In this document: positions 11,318 to 23,049 of the stretch, one piece after another | Position numbering within the stretch: the first letter of the stretch is position 1 | Layout: the number at the start of each line of letters is the position of its first letter | Assembly (NCBI GenBank): GCA_032622095.1 | Contig: CP136069.1 | Coordinates: forward strand, 161,313,043-161,377,042 | Source: Siphonodentalium dalli | Taxonomy: Eukaryota; Mollusca; Scaphopoda; Gadilida; Siphonodentaliidae | Reading direction: 5' to 3' | Length of the DNA: 64,000 nt | Translations under genes and position numbers: made by a program | Notes under the pieces: generated by a model | The model's database searches: none | Seen by the model: only the letters and a program-made list of their open reading frames with translations | What the model was told of the DNA's origin: nothing

Positions 11318-12076
11318 TTCACATTTATTATTTATTTGCGCTTAATTAAGCGCAAATATGTGTCTCAATTTATTTGCACTTAAGCGCAAATACTTACCAC
11401 TCCCTTACTTCTCTCTGATTGTGAATGATTGAGTCCATCTCATAGTATATTATTATGGACCCATAGTAATAGCCCCATACAGGCTCGAAAGTTGAAAAAA
11501 AACATATTTCCATATGCATATCAGCATCTCTGTCCCTGGTGTCCGAATAATTGGTACCTCATTCCCAGAGCTCTAGTATATTTTATTAAAAGGACGTCTC
11601 CTGTACAGATATATACCATTTCCATGGCCATAAAAAGGGAATTAGGGGTTACTTCCCTTATATGGTGTACTTATTGACTTGAAATAGGGGGGAAAACCCT
11701 ATTTTCATATTATCAGCATCCCTGTCTCCATCAATTTGTGTCTCCATCCCAGAGATATAATATATTTTATAAAAGAGACATACCCTGCACAGATCTACCA
11801 TTTCCATGGTCATAAAAGGAATCTAGGGGTTACTGGGGGATTGCTTCCCTCACATGGTGGGCCTATATAGACTTGAGTGATGTGTTAAGGCCTGTGCCAT
11901 TTAAAATTAATTCAGGGGGATCAATGAATATTAATTTTTATTTGCGCTTAAGGTAAATGATTTGCGCTTAAGCGCAAATGATTTACGCTTAAGCGTAAAT
12001 ATTTGCGCTTAAGGGAAAATGATAGAGGTTATTTGCGCTTAAGCAAAGCGTAAATGAATAATAAATGTGAAAAGGG
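11318..12076. mobile_element. Element with palindromic TTTGCGCTTAAGCGCAAA subterminal repeats
   Basis: Terminal inverted repeats start ttcacatttattatt at 11318 and end aataataaatgtgaa at about 12072. Next to each end are several copies of the self-complementary motif tttgcgcttaagcgcaaa or half copies (at least two on the left at 11335-11392; at least five on the right at 11940-12052). Between them lie two diverged tandem copies of a ~190-bp segment (from about 11470 and from about 11700), sharing catttccatgg(c/t)cataaaa and aggggttact. No transposase was seen. Confidence 0.65.
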
Positions 12077-12604
12077 CCTCCCATAGGCGCATTACATATG
12101 ATTAACTCTGCGCGTATCATGTGTATCGATCTCTCCTATACTTGGAGGTAATAAAGATATCTCTATCGCCGAGTTGATCCGGTGGTGGGGACCCGAGTCA
12201 AACAATATGGGAGGTGTGTAATAAATGGAACCATCTTTGTGAGTACGTCCGTAATGTGACCCCATAACGTAACTAGTTTATGAAACAATCTGTGCTTGTG
12301 TGTTTCATTGTGGGGACATGCAAATGTCCTTACAATGTATGGACTTCCAGATGTTGTGCATAATAGTGAAGTAATGAATCGAACCAGCCATATGAGGACG
12401 TCCTCACAGTGTGTCCCCACAACTACGGTCCCTTTGAAAATATAGTTATAGAGCTAATTATACAATTTAGTACAATACCGAGACACTGTGCATCACTTGT
12501 GAATATATCAACCCTGTAGCTCCATGGGAAACATGTGTCCCCATAACGCTGGTTTCTGGTTGGTTTCTCATGGGGTCCCCGCAACGTAACCTATACAAAC
12601 AAGG
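12077..12604. other. Non-coding stretch
   Basis: It contains scattered strings such as tgtggggacatgcaaatgtcc and gtgtccccataacg that look like an old repeat. No exon or convincing inverted terminus was found. Confidence 0.3.
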
Positions 12605-12700
12605 GTGTGTCTGTCTGTGTGAGCGCGATGGACTCTAAAACGGCTAAACCGATTTCGACGAAACTTGGTACGGGCACGTAGTATCACCCGAGGACCAACA
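12605..12700 (-). repeat. Tail module of dispersed family R next to the Crypton
   Basis: The sequence gtgtgtctgtctgtgtgagc, gcgatggactctaaaacggc and ccgatttcgacgaaacttgg matches the tail module found repeatedly in the palindrome centre (for example 49660-49740 and the complement at 48350-48440). The family R modules around 46511-49038 run on the + strand, so this copy is in the opposite orientation. The region shared by the two Crypton copies begins exactly here. Confidence 0.55.
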
Positions 12701-13201
12701 TATGCCTATCCATTTGTTCGTGTGTGCGTGACCTTCACCGTCATAATTCATATATCCGGATCCGCTGATCCGCAGTGCTAAATTACCTTATAAATAAAGC
12801 TCTTTATATTTCCCATATTCTGATTGGTTAACCTAATAGCGCTCTTTATTATATGCTTCCCGATTAAATAGTGGGAAATTGCCGTGGCGTAGAGCGTTAT
12901 ATCGATCGCATGGACCGACTCGATGGATAACACTGACCGACTCGATGGATAACACAATAGTATTACTTATTCGTAGATTACTTCCGGTTTATAGTGGGGA
13001 ATCACATTAAGTTTCAGCCGGACTATTTTTGTAATTATTGATTTTTACGGTAGCGAAAGAGTTTTTCCCCCTGGATTGTTCTTCTGTGCTAATTAATACT
13101 ATACGTAATAGTAAATTTAACTTGAAGGTACTTCAGGTATCCATGCAAACAATCTCCGTCTGCTTCATAATAAATAGAAAATTTTCACAATTTACGAAGA
13201 T

Positions 13202-14952
13202 ATGGACTCTACATTTGATAATTTGCAATTAGATCAAGAACTTGAAGAAGTAACTTGGGATAAAGTTTTAGCAAACTTAGAAGAATGGAATAGTGAATTT
13301 GAAGATACTACTGGTACTGGTATTAGTGGTAGTAGTAGTACTGCCAATTTGCATGTAGATATCCACCCTCCATTGACATTTTGCAGTGACATTCCAACTC
13401 CAAGCACTTATGCTACTGCCATTGCTACAGTCAGCACCACAGAAACTAGGTCAGAACCCTATGTTAGTGTTAGTAGGAACTGTGGTCGAATTAAGCACCT
13501 CTCTGATGATGATATTAACCAATTGAATTCTGAGCAGTGCAATAAAACACCAAGAGGAAGACTGACTACGACACAAGTCTTTTCTGTGAGTTTCTCCTCA
13601 CCATGAATGAACAGCGTCATACAGAGTTCATACCACCTGACAGACTGTGCGGATATATTTCTAATTTTCTGCTGTCCGTGAGAAAGAAAGATGGGTCGGA
13701 ATATGAGCCAACCTCGCTGCGATCGTTTATCTTATCACTTGACAGGCATTTACGCTTGAATTCATATCCGATTTCAATAATCGATTACCACCAGTTTGCT
13801 AAATGCAGAGAAACACTCAAAAGTAAGCAAAAACAGCTGAAGGCGATGGGCAAAGGTAACAAAGTGAATGCAGCTGACCCTATTTCTTCAAAAGATTTGG
13901 ATAAGCTGTATGAAGCTCAAGTTCTCTGACCGTTTACACCGAAATCACTAATGAACTCAATGTGGATGATATGTTCATTGCACTTTGGAATGAGGACTGG
14001 CATTGAAACACACTCACTCAGATGGGGCGATGTTGAACTTCGCGAGGATGGCAATGGTGAGGAATATATCGTTTATTCTCAAGAGAGGCAAACTAAAACT
14101 AGAACAGGTGAGAATCCGCGTGACATTAGAAAAACAAAGCCCAGGGCCTACGCTATTGCTGATCCAATGAAGGACCCTGTCGCTCTTTATAAGTTGTTTG
14201 CTGATAAGAGACCGGGGGAAACCAAAGATCATGACAGTCCTTTTTTCTTGGCTCTGAATCACCAAGGGTGGAGTAAGGGGAGACCATGGTATAAAAGAAA
14301 TGCGTTGGGCCTAAACTACATATATGCCATCATGAAGAACATGCTCGACGATGCAAATCTGACAACAGATACACGTTTGACACCATACAGCGTTCGTAAA
14401 CATCTTGTGCAGACGCTGAACGACAAAGGTGTTCCAGCTCATCAAATCATTCAGATTTCCGGACACCGTAACGTCAACAGTTTGCTGAACTACTCGAAAA
14501 TAAATCCCGTACAAAGTAAACAGATATCATCACTATTATCACATTCAGCTTCCACCGACACCATGGGCAGGAATGAAACTGTATATGACATTTCTGAAAC
14601 GGAGCAAGTAGATAGGTCTACAGTGATAGATATTCCAGCCAATCCAGGCCAAAATTCTACGCCAGTGAGTGTGCCTGATGATAATCGGAGCCCTACAGTC
14701 ATTGATATTCCGCATACAATTTCTACGCCAGTGTCAGTGAATGTGCCTAATCGGAGTTCTATCGACAGTGGTTCATCGGGTATGTTATCGTCAATTTTCG
14801 CTGGGAACACTTTTCATGCACCCATCAATGTGTACTTACAGAGTTCACAGAACCAGGAAGTCATGATGAATGAAATGAAACTGAACACTAGTCCTGTTTC
14901 GGCCAAGCGGTATAAGCGAATTCGAAGGATTTATGACTCAGACAGTGATTGA
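13202..14952 (+). pseudogene. Crypton tyrosine recombinase, frameshifted and with one in-frame stop (copy A)
   Basis: Three consecutive open segments make one ~580-residue protein. Segment 1 (13202-13606) is an acidic, Ser/Thr-rich N terminus. A 2-nt offset near 13583 shifts the frame into segment 2 (13603-13929), with a core-binding-like helical region. A single TGA at 13927-13929 separates it from segment 3 (13951-14952), which is in the same frame. Segment 3 holds the catalytic boxes: Arg in FGMRTGIETHSLRWGD, a Lys-rich strand (RQTKTRTGE), YSVRKH where HxxR is usual (His replaced by Tyr), SGHRN, and the nucleophile region LLNYSKI. Known: R..K..HxxR..H..Y is the tyrosine recombinase signature, and Crypton transposons encode such enzymes. 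The C-terminal tail is Ser/Thr/Pro-rich with NTFHAPINVYL and ends in an acidic stretch. The start was chosen at the first ATG of the conserved segment. Weaker alternative: a domesticated Crypton-derived gene, which the stop and frameshift argue against. Confidence 0.75.
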
Positions 14953-15650
14953 ATTTATTTGTTTTAAAATGTTGTATTTTATCGATAACAAATAATTTAA
15001 TACACAAAGCTACTCGCGAGCAAAGTTCTAAAATATTTGATAGAATCATGGAAGAAGATAACGATTTGAAAACTTCCTACTTTCGTGAACTTTAATTTCA
15101 ATCATTTTAGTTATTTGGCTATTTAATGTTACTAGTTTGAATTAGTTTAGCTGGCCTATCATTCGCCATATGCGTATTGTATGATAACAGTCAACCAACC
15201 TATTTACTTGTTACACATTTCGTCAAAATCCAACACGAATTCTCCAACTCGAAAAAGTTTAATTCTTAAAACGGAAGTGATTTGTTACCGATAAAAACAC
15301 AATGGCCGATCGATAGCTTGTGAGCCATGTGCTTTCTCCCTAAATAAAAACTTAAAATGTTCATAAACTGTTATTTAATTGTTATAATGTTAACTTAACT
15401 TGTTTTATTATATTTTCTTATCATTAAATTATGTATACATTAATTTTCTCACATCATTTCAGAATAAAACAATGGGGACTATTTTTTATGGCGGATATGC
15501 TCGATATTTGTCATTCAGTGGTGAACAAATCAATTGATGGAATGTAAACAAAATGCAAATGTCGAAGCTTTCTAACAGTTTGAAGTGAACTGTGGGACAA
15601 ACTAGCAGTTTTGGGGCCGTTTATAACGTAGCGCATGTAATAAAAAGAAA
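14953..15650. other. Non-coding stretch downstream of the Crypton
   Basis: This probably includes the 3' untranslated end of the Crypton, with several aataaa-like strings (about 15464). No exon or strong inverted repeat was found. Confidence 0.35.
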
Positions 15651-15805
15651 ACCTACGGGTTTTGGTTGAATACCCGGATTATCTCATTCGTGGGTGCAAG
15701 GAAGTACATAATTTCCACTCGCGGCTTACAGCCGCTCGTGGAAATTCTGTACTTCCTTGCACCCACTCATGGGCTAATTCGGGTATTCAACCAAAACTCG
15801 TAGGT
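15651..15805. mobile_element. 155-bp hairpin element with ~76-bp arms
   Basis: Arms start acctacgggttttggttgaa and end with the near complement, with gggtgcaaggaagtac in mid-arm. The loop is 3 nt between gcggct and agccgc. The arms differ at only a few positions. No coding sequence. Confidence 0.8.
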
Positions 15806-15858
15806 ATTCTCTATTTATCTGTCTATCGAATGGTATTCTCGAGACACGGCTCATTCTT

Positions 15859-15922
15859 TTTGTGAATTCAGACTGTTGACTGTCTTATAGTTTGTGAATT
15901 CAGACTGTTGACTGTTTTATAG
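15859..15922. repeat. 32-bp direct duplication
   Basis: The unit ttgtgaattcagactgttga plus ctgt(c/t)ttatag occurs twice in tandem with one base difference. Confidence 0.8.
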
Positions 15923-16039
15923 TTGACAATGAGCAGCATTGCTAAATTGACGAGCCTCGGTGCTAAATTGCCTTGACTGTGTGACTATTAGATAATAACT
16001 GAAATACTGCCTATTTGTACATTTTCCTTCTGTCGTAAG

Positions 16040-16395
16040 TTGTTGAGATTATAATATACTTTAGTAAATATTAACTTTTCTTGACACTAATTTGAAGCTT
16101 TTTAATACATTCTGATTACCTGCTTTTGTAACTACTAACTTTGCCTGACACCAATTTGAACATTTTTTCAAGGCATTCTGATTACCTGCTGACTGGTCGA
16201 TTAATTTGCCTCATTCTCAAGCCAGGCAACCATTCACTCAATTTGTAAATATCAACTTTTCTTGCCACCAATTCGAACTTTCTCAATGTGTTCTGATGAC
16301 CTGCTGACTGGTCGATTCACATGCCTCATGCTCACGCCAAGCTACCATCGATTTGTTAATATCAACTTAGGTTGGCACCAATTTGAACAATCGAG
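16040..16395. repeat. Degenerate tandem repeat, ~110-120 bp unit
   Basis: Strings of the type caccaatttgaac, attctgattacctgctgact and ggtcgatt(a/c)a recur three to four times. The copies are diverged and partly truncated. It adjoins another repeated segment (ctcaagtagttcgatg(t/c)gtt, at 16553, 18045 and 18102). Confidence 0.6.
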
Positions 16396-16529
16396 GACGA
16401 ATTGCCTAATGCAATTAAATCGTGGAGTATGTCCAAATCGAATTCTACGACCACCGGGTTTGAGATATGTTATTATTACCGACATCGTCATTTTTGCTCA
16501 TTATCTGCTTATACAAAACTTATTTTAGG

Positions 16530-18205
16530 TATATAATCTGCTAACAATCGTATCTCAAGTAGTTCGATGTGTTAACACCAATGCAGATTTGCCTATTTCC
16601 CCAGTCTGCTCTCCCAAAAATACGAACATTTTCTGCTTATACAAAACTTATATTTTAGGTATATAATCCAGGGGGGGGGGGGGTCGGAAAAAATTCCAGG
16701 CACGTATGATCATTTTAATTTTTTCCGGCCTCGGACCACCCACCCACCCAATTTCTTCCGTTTCCGGCCTTTTTTTCAGGCAATTTTGACCACCCACCCT
16801 TTTTTTTTCCGTTTCAGGATTTTTTTTTCGGTCACTTTTGGACACCCCACCCCCTAAATAGTTTATTGCGCGATATTTTAATAGAACAGTGCATAATGAA
16901 GATAACGATACTATTTAAATTTATCATATAAGTGTCATTAATCAAGAAATGTGTCAACATAAACACATTTCTAGGGATAGGCAGAGTGCCAAAGTTTGTA
17001 TTAACATTCATTTTCATAATATATAGTCACATGATCTAGTCACATAATCACATTTGAGAATTCTACAGACTACATGGTACAACACATTTCAGATTATTTG
17101 ATATTTTGATATTTGCTATGTGATATATTGCTTGAACCAAATTGTTTATCAAAACATGTGAAAATACAACTGTTCATCCCAGTTCATCCCAGTTTGAAGA
17201 ATAATGCTAATACCAAATATAACCAAGATATACCCGCAAGACTCTTCTTGGGGCATCTCAAAAACCAGAACTGAGGAAACATGTTTTAGCGTGTAATGGC
17301 AGGCTGGTAGCCACTGCGTGAAGTTATAGGCTTTGTAATAATTGGGAATAACATATGGATGGATAGCCCAATCTCACTTCTTTTTTTGCTCACGATATCA
17401 GTGACGATAAAATCTTTGTTACTGTGATTAACAGTACAAGCTGATCCAAATTAACTTGGAAAACAATTTGAAATTGTTCCGAGCTGGCCCGGCTGGCCTT
17501 CAATTTATATGTTAAGATTTTATGTTTTACGTTGTCAAAAGTCTATTTTATTCCATTATTTATTATATCTTTATTTCCATGTCACATATGGTCAAGTGTG
17601 CTTTCATTTTATTGCTTATTTTCAGCTGAGTTCTGCAAAGTTATTCTTATTTTGTTGTATCAGTAGATGGAATCCTGATTAAATTTAATTTTTCCAATAG
17701 CGCAGTTTCTTGTTCTATCAAGTTGAATTTGGGTTATTGTTGGCGATTGTGCAACTGATCCAACTTCTGATAACCTCTATATATAGTATAGCATTGCTAT
17801 TAACTATATATAACCTGTTTCTGTTCAAAACACATCAAATTAAGACTCAATAGCAGAAATTGGAAAAACATTTGGCACATGGAAAAAACTGCTTTTCGGA
17901 CCCGAGACACCCACCCACCCCATCATACGCGACTGGAATTTTTTTCCGACACCCCCCCCCTGTATAATCTGCTAACAATCGCTTCATTTTGAGTAGATAA
18001 TGTGCTGAAAATGAGAGCGTTTTAGTCACACTAAAGTTGTATCTCAAGTAGTTCGATGCGTTAACACCAATGCAGATTTCCTTATTTTGCTATTTGTGTA
18101 TCTCAAGTATTTCGATGTGTTAACACCAATGCAGATTTACCTATTTTCCCAGTCTGTTCTTCCGAAAATACGCACATTATCTGCTTATACCACTTTTTGG
18201 GGTGT
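16530..18205. repeat. Host repeat split by a hAT-like insertion
   Basis: The phrase taacaccaatgcagattt, preceded by ctcaagta(g/t)ttcgatg, occurs at about 16573 and twice at about 18060-18140, with a shared downstream ttccgaaaatacg or similar. The two halves lie on either side of the 16669-17962 element. The flanking tandem units pre-date that insertion. Confidence 0.5.
16669..17962. mobile_element. hAT-like non-autonomous transposon, 7-bp target duplication TATAATC
   Basis: The left end is CAGGGGGGG followed by gtcggaaaaaattccag; the right end is the complement (ctggaatttttttccgac then CCCCCCTG). The flanks carry identical tataatc at 16662-16668 and 17963-17969. Known: termini of the CAGGG type and short target duplications fit the hAT superfamily, though 8 bp is the usual length. 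The 1.3-kb interior, with many stops in all frames, carries no transposase. The long poly-G start may contain sequencing error, which could explain 7 rather than 8 bp. Confidence 0.6.
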
Positions 18206-18211
18206 TGGTGA

Positions 18212-18284
18212 GTTGCGGATGGCGCAAGGATATATTTCTCGAGAGCGCAGCTCGAGCGAAATATAACTTTGCGCCGTCCGCAAC
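18212..18284. repeat. Hairpin, ~32-bp arms
   Basis: The arms pair gttgcggatggcgcaa with ttgcgccgtccgcaac, and atatttctcgag with ctcgagcgaaatat, around a 7-nt loop. There are a few mismatches. Small foldback sequence. Confidence 0.7.
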
Positions 18285-18436
18285 GAGTTCGATAAAAGAT
18301 TCGAGATTATGATGCAAGTTGTGTTCTGTATTTATTCTACACCGTTCAGTCAAATAAGTTCAATCCATTAATGACACCTCTATTGTTACTATATCCACCT
18401 TTATTGTGATTTAAGTCTGACAGATAGCCAGTAATT

Positions 18437-21400
18437 ATGGAGGGATCACCGGAAGCGGATGATCGACGTAATGTACGTCATCTTTTTTGGCGACAACGTC
18501 AACAAGAATAGTTCCGGCTTGTATTCCACTAGAGGTATACACTACTATATATTCAATGGCTGGGATTCCGTTGAATACATGTGCCTCACGTCAATGGGTG
18601 TGGAATAATATAGCTATACTCAACATTTTACACTACAATATTAGAAGTATTAGAAACAAATTAGAAAGCATTGCTCACTTGATTTCCGACTAAGATATTT
18701 TATCTTTCAGCGAGACTCATCTTGATGCATCTTATAGGTATAACAAACTAAAACTATTTGACTTCTCTGAACCCATGCGGAGTGATCCGACTATCATGGT
18801 GGAGGGATATGCGTAATGTTTGCAAATCATATTATATTTAGCCGGAGACCCGAATTTGAATTTGACACATCAGTACTCTGCTTTGAAATTACATCAAAAC
18901 TCACCAAATTCCTTTTGATTGTTTCCTATTGGTCCGAACGCGAGAGTAATCAAAACTACTGGGACAACTTAGATACTTTGATAAATGACGTGCTTGATGC
19001 AAACCATAAACTAATAATCACTAGCGATTTCAACTCAAATCTCCTGAACCCATCGTCAAAACTAAAGGGCATAATCGATTACTACGGACTGCGTGATGTG
19101 ATTGGAAATCCAAGAACATCCCAAACTCTTCTTGATCCAGTGATGGTTAGTGATTCTTGAGGATATAAAAAGACACGACATCGCGTAAATAATATGAAAA
19201 AATATGCTAAAGCAAATTTTGATGAAAAAATCGAAGAGAACGTTAGAGAATCACCAACTCCTAGAGACTTTTGGCATCTTATGAATTATCTATTTAATAA
19301 GAAAAACAAACAGAAAAGTACCCATGCCGATACCAATACTTATGCAATTGATGATTTCGAGAAAGCGAACATTCTAAACGAGAGTTTCATATCAAATTCA
19401 ACCCTCAAATTGAACACAGCCCATGACCATGATGGAATAAGTGCGTGAATGCTATTAAACATTGCCGAAACCATTGCATCGCCTCTACAGATCTTATTTG
19501 AGCTTTCGCTTAAACAATCTAAACTCCCAACTGATTGGAAAATTGCCAACGTAACACCAATCTAAACAAAAAAGGCGACCCCTCTGATAGTATAAATTAT
19601 AGACCTATATCCCCTGCTACCTTGCCTGGCCAAAATATTTGAAAATTTAGTTTTAAACGATCTTAACACTTTCTTTTTTGATAACAAACTCTTATACCAC
19701 CACCAATCTGGAGTTCTACCAGGACGCAGTACCTCATACAACTCATCGATTTATACCACAACCTATGCCAGACTATCAGCAAAGGCTTTTACACTTGTTC
19801 TGTATTTTGTGATATTTCAAAGGCATTTGAGAGAGTCTGGCACCGGGGGCTGATGTATAAGTTGAGTCACTATGGAACGACTTCTGACCTGGCTGGAGGA
19901 TTACCTACATAGCAGAAAGCAAAGAGTCCTTGTAAATAATACATATTCTGACTTAACACGTATCCTAGCAGGGGTGCCCCAAGGATAAATATTGGGCCTC
20001 TTCCTATTTCTGGTCTATATAAACGACCTACCTGACGTCACCCAATCCGAAACGCGAATATTCGCAGACGATACATGCTTGACTGCCTCTCATTACGATA
20101 TGGATATTCTTACAAGTGATTTAAATAACGACTTGAAATGGCTGGTGTCCTTTAATCCATTAAAAACTGTAGCGCTATCTTACTCCCTAGTATCCGGAAA
20201 TCCCCATCTCAACTTGCAATTCCAGGGAAACGAAGTCTCCTTTGTAGATTCGCACAAGCATCTTGGTCTGGAACTCCAAAATAATCTCAACTGAAACAAT
20301 TATCTGGATAATGTAGCGAAAAAGGTTTCTGCAAGATTATCCCAACCCAGAACGCTAAAATATAAGCTTGACCGAAAGACACTTGAATGTATTTATCTAA
20401 CTTATATGCTGCCCCCAATGGATTACGTTGATATTGTATGGAAAGGTGCGCCACAACAACAAACCGAAAGACTCGATCGCCTTCATAAAGATGCAGCAAG
20501 AATTGTCAGTGGATTAACGCGCTCTGCCTCCGTTAAAGATTTGGCTGGCCTACACTACAAAAAAGACGCGAATTTTACAAATTACAAACGCTTTACAAAA
20601 TAATAAATGCTGACGCACCTAGTTACCTAACCATACTCCTACCACCACGAGCCAGCGAGGTTTCGGGCTATTCCTTCAGAAGACCTGGCGACTTCTACGT
20701 CTATTATTGCGAAACTGAACATTTCAGAAAATCGTTCATGCCAAAAATGTGCCTAACTTGGAACAAACTCCCCGACATTGTAACCAAGCCTACATGAATT
20801 CAACATATCCTCAAAATTATATACTACATACCCAAACCCCCAAACTACTATTATACCGGTTCCAGAAAAAAACATAATACATACCAAATCTAGAAACAAA
20901 TGCAGTGACTTAAATCATGACAAATTCGAAAACCACATAGCTCTTATCCCATTCTGTGATTGTGGAAACGAAATCGAAGACGCCCACCATAACTTTTTCT
21001 TATGCCCCTATACCAGACACAACGTGTACGGCTTTTTAACAGGCTTAGAACAAAAGGTATCTCTGTATACAATATCACCTACATCCTAAAAGGTATACCA
21101 AACATTAGTAATAACAAAAACAAATTATTATTTGCATAAGTTCAAAAATATATAGTCGCTACAAACCGCTTTACCAATTAACACATTCACCACCTCTGGG
21201 TCAACGTCACGCGCGAACGCCATCATTTTAGTACCCCAAAACTACTACTAAACTAACTAACATATCTGTACTATGTCAACAATCAGTAATCAAACTAAAT
21301 GAACTCACATATCGAACATGGATCTGGTAACACAAAAAAACAATTCAAACATATATATAATATATACCATCTTGTTATTATAATAACGTGTGTAATTGTA

Positions 21401-21480
21401 TGGGGAGAGAGGTTATCTAAGTTGTATAACTTGTGCCCCAATCCCAATTGTGCATTAATGATCCAATAAAATATGTTTAA
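18437..21480 (+). mobile_element. Degenerate CR1/L2-type LINE (endonuclease and reverse transcriptase)
   Basis: The endonuclease part starts with LNILHYNIRSIRNKLESI at about 18620 and continues after a frameshift through SDFNSNLL (about 19023) to TLLDPV. An internal deletion follows at about 19160. The reverse transcriptase part shows INYRPIS near 19590, SGVLPGRSTSYN near 19710, motif A as CDISKAFERVWH near 19810, GVPQG (then a stop) near 19970 and motif C as FADDTCL near 20060. A C-terminal zinc-knuckle-like CDCGNEIEDAHH..FLCP lies near 20955. The 3' end has tgtataacttgtgccc-like text and aataaaatatg near 21470. Many stops and frameshifts make it inactive. Assignment to the CR1/L2/Daphne group of the Jockey superclade rests on motif style. 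Confidence 0.8.
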
Positions 21481-22135
21481 ACTTAAACCCGACTGTAGCA
21501 GATTGACATTGTTCATGTCCAAGAAATTCCATTTGCACACCCCTTAGGGTGAAAATTTCAAATTGATTGCCCCTTCAGTCCGAACGTAGGAAACATTCGA
21601 CTTTTGATTGACAAACAACTACATCAAATATAAAACAACTAGAACAATAAAACCTTTTTTTTCTGACATTTCAAACAAATAGCTAAATTTTCAACTGGCA
21701 GTTGCATTTAATGATGCACCCACGAGCACAGCTCCTGTCGCGAAAGGGTTAAAAAATAACACCTACAATAGATAAGCTGTGTTGCTAATGAATTATTGAA
21801 AGCTCTCCAGTAACAAAATGTCGCATATTGAAACCATTGTAAACAACTGTTATAGTCAACACACATTGCTAATGGCAACAACAACAATGGCGGACTAACA
21901 GAATAAAAATTTCTTCTCATGAAAAAAGTATAATTCACTGGATATCGCCGATAGTTGCTGAATAACATGAATACCTAAGCAATACACAATATGTCAGATA
22001 TTAAATACAATAGTTAACAGGATATTAGACATGCTAAAACTCTAGATTGCTGCAATTATTCCAAGTAGCCCAATTTCGAGCCAACATAATGCCGCCAAAA
22101 CGAGATCTAGTGAGTTCGACTTCGTGAAACGATGA
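21481..22135. other. Non-coding stretch between two LINE remnants
   Basis: AT-rich. The last ~100 bp (from about 22090, gccgccaaaacgagatctag) probably belongs to the 5' leader of the following ORF1. No supported exon. Confidence 0.35.
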
Positions 22136-22139
22136 TAGC

Positions 22140-23049
22140 ATGTCGAAGGAAACTTCTTCACAAACAGCATCAACTAAACAAAAGGTAACTGCTAACGTAA
22201 AGAAACAGAAAATAGAAAATAAAACTAGCCAGCAGACAATAACAAATTTTGTACCACAAAAACAAAACAACGTAACACAGAGTGATTCTTTCTCCATGGC
22301 AGAAATGAGAGAGATGTTTAAATCTATGAATGCCAAATTGGATAATATAGTTACGAAGCAAGACATCGAAGATGCCATAAAACCACTTGTGACAAAAGAA
22401 ACTGTAAATAACCCCATTGACAGTGCCAAAAGTGAATTGAGATCCAAAATGTCAGAAATAGAGGATATTCATACATCTGAAATGTTTGACATGCAAAATA
22501 AATATGACGACTTCAACAAAAAATTAGAGGAAGTAATCATCAGAGGAAATGAGGACAGAGATGATAACATTTCTGCTATGGAAAGGGAAATTAAAAAACA
22601 AAAAGGAACTCAACAACCTAGAACAATACATTAGGCAGGACAGTTTGAGATTCATTGGCATTGCTGGAGATTGCCCAGAGGATTCTATAGATGACTGTAT
22701 TTCCAAAATAATAAATACATGTAACAATAAATTAGGTATGGACTTCGAAACAAAAGATGTGTCAATTGCCCACAGAGTTGGTGTGCCTATAGCAGAAAAG
22801 AAGCCTAGGTCCATCATAGTAAAATTTGTCAACCGAATGGACAAATTAAACATAGTAAAGCTGAGGAAGATGCTAGAGGGAACATGAATAGTCATCAGGG
22901 AAGATTTGACCTCTATGAACATTGATATGCTTAAATCAGCAAAACTGCACAGCAGAGTAGAAGATGCATGCACTACTGGTGGCAAGATTGTAATAAAGTA
23001 CGCTGAAACTGGCAACAAGAAGAAAATCAAGTCCCTAGCTGACATATAA
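22140..23049 (+). pseudogene. L1/Tx1-type LINE ORF1 protein, frameshifted
   Basis: Segment 1 (22140-22634) begins MSKETSSQ, is Lys/Gln-rich and then forms a heptad-like coiled coil (about residues 50-150). After a frameshift near 22605 the frame continues (22549 onward) as LEQYIRQDSLRFIGI, SIAHRVG, PRSIIVKFVNR and LRKMLEG. A TGA at 22885-22887 interrupts it, and the frame resumes with EDLTSMN and GKIVIKY, stopping at 23047-23049. Known: a coiled coil followed by N-L-E-Q-Y-S/I-R, an AHR.G motif, R..IIVKF and EDLT is the ORF1 layout of L1/Tx1-like LINEs. No ORF2 reverse transcriptase follows, so this is a 5' fragment or an internally deleted copy. Confidence 0.7.

Noticed and set aside
14014-14810. 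Minus-strand frames over the Crypton
   Set aside because: Shadows of the recombinase coding frame, which has the catalytic motifs.
22034-22447. 137-residue minus-strand frame (also 22524-23057 minus)
   Set aside because: Antisense shadow of the LINE ORF1, which shows a coiled coil and the ORF1 motifs on the plus strand.
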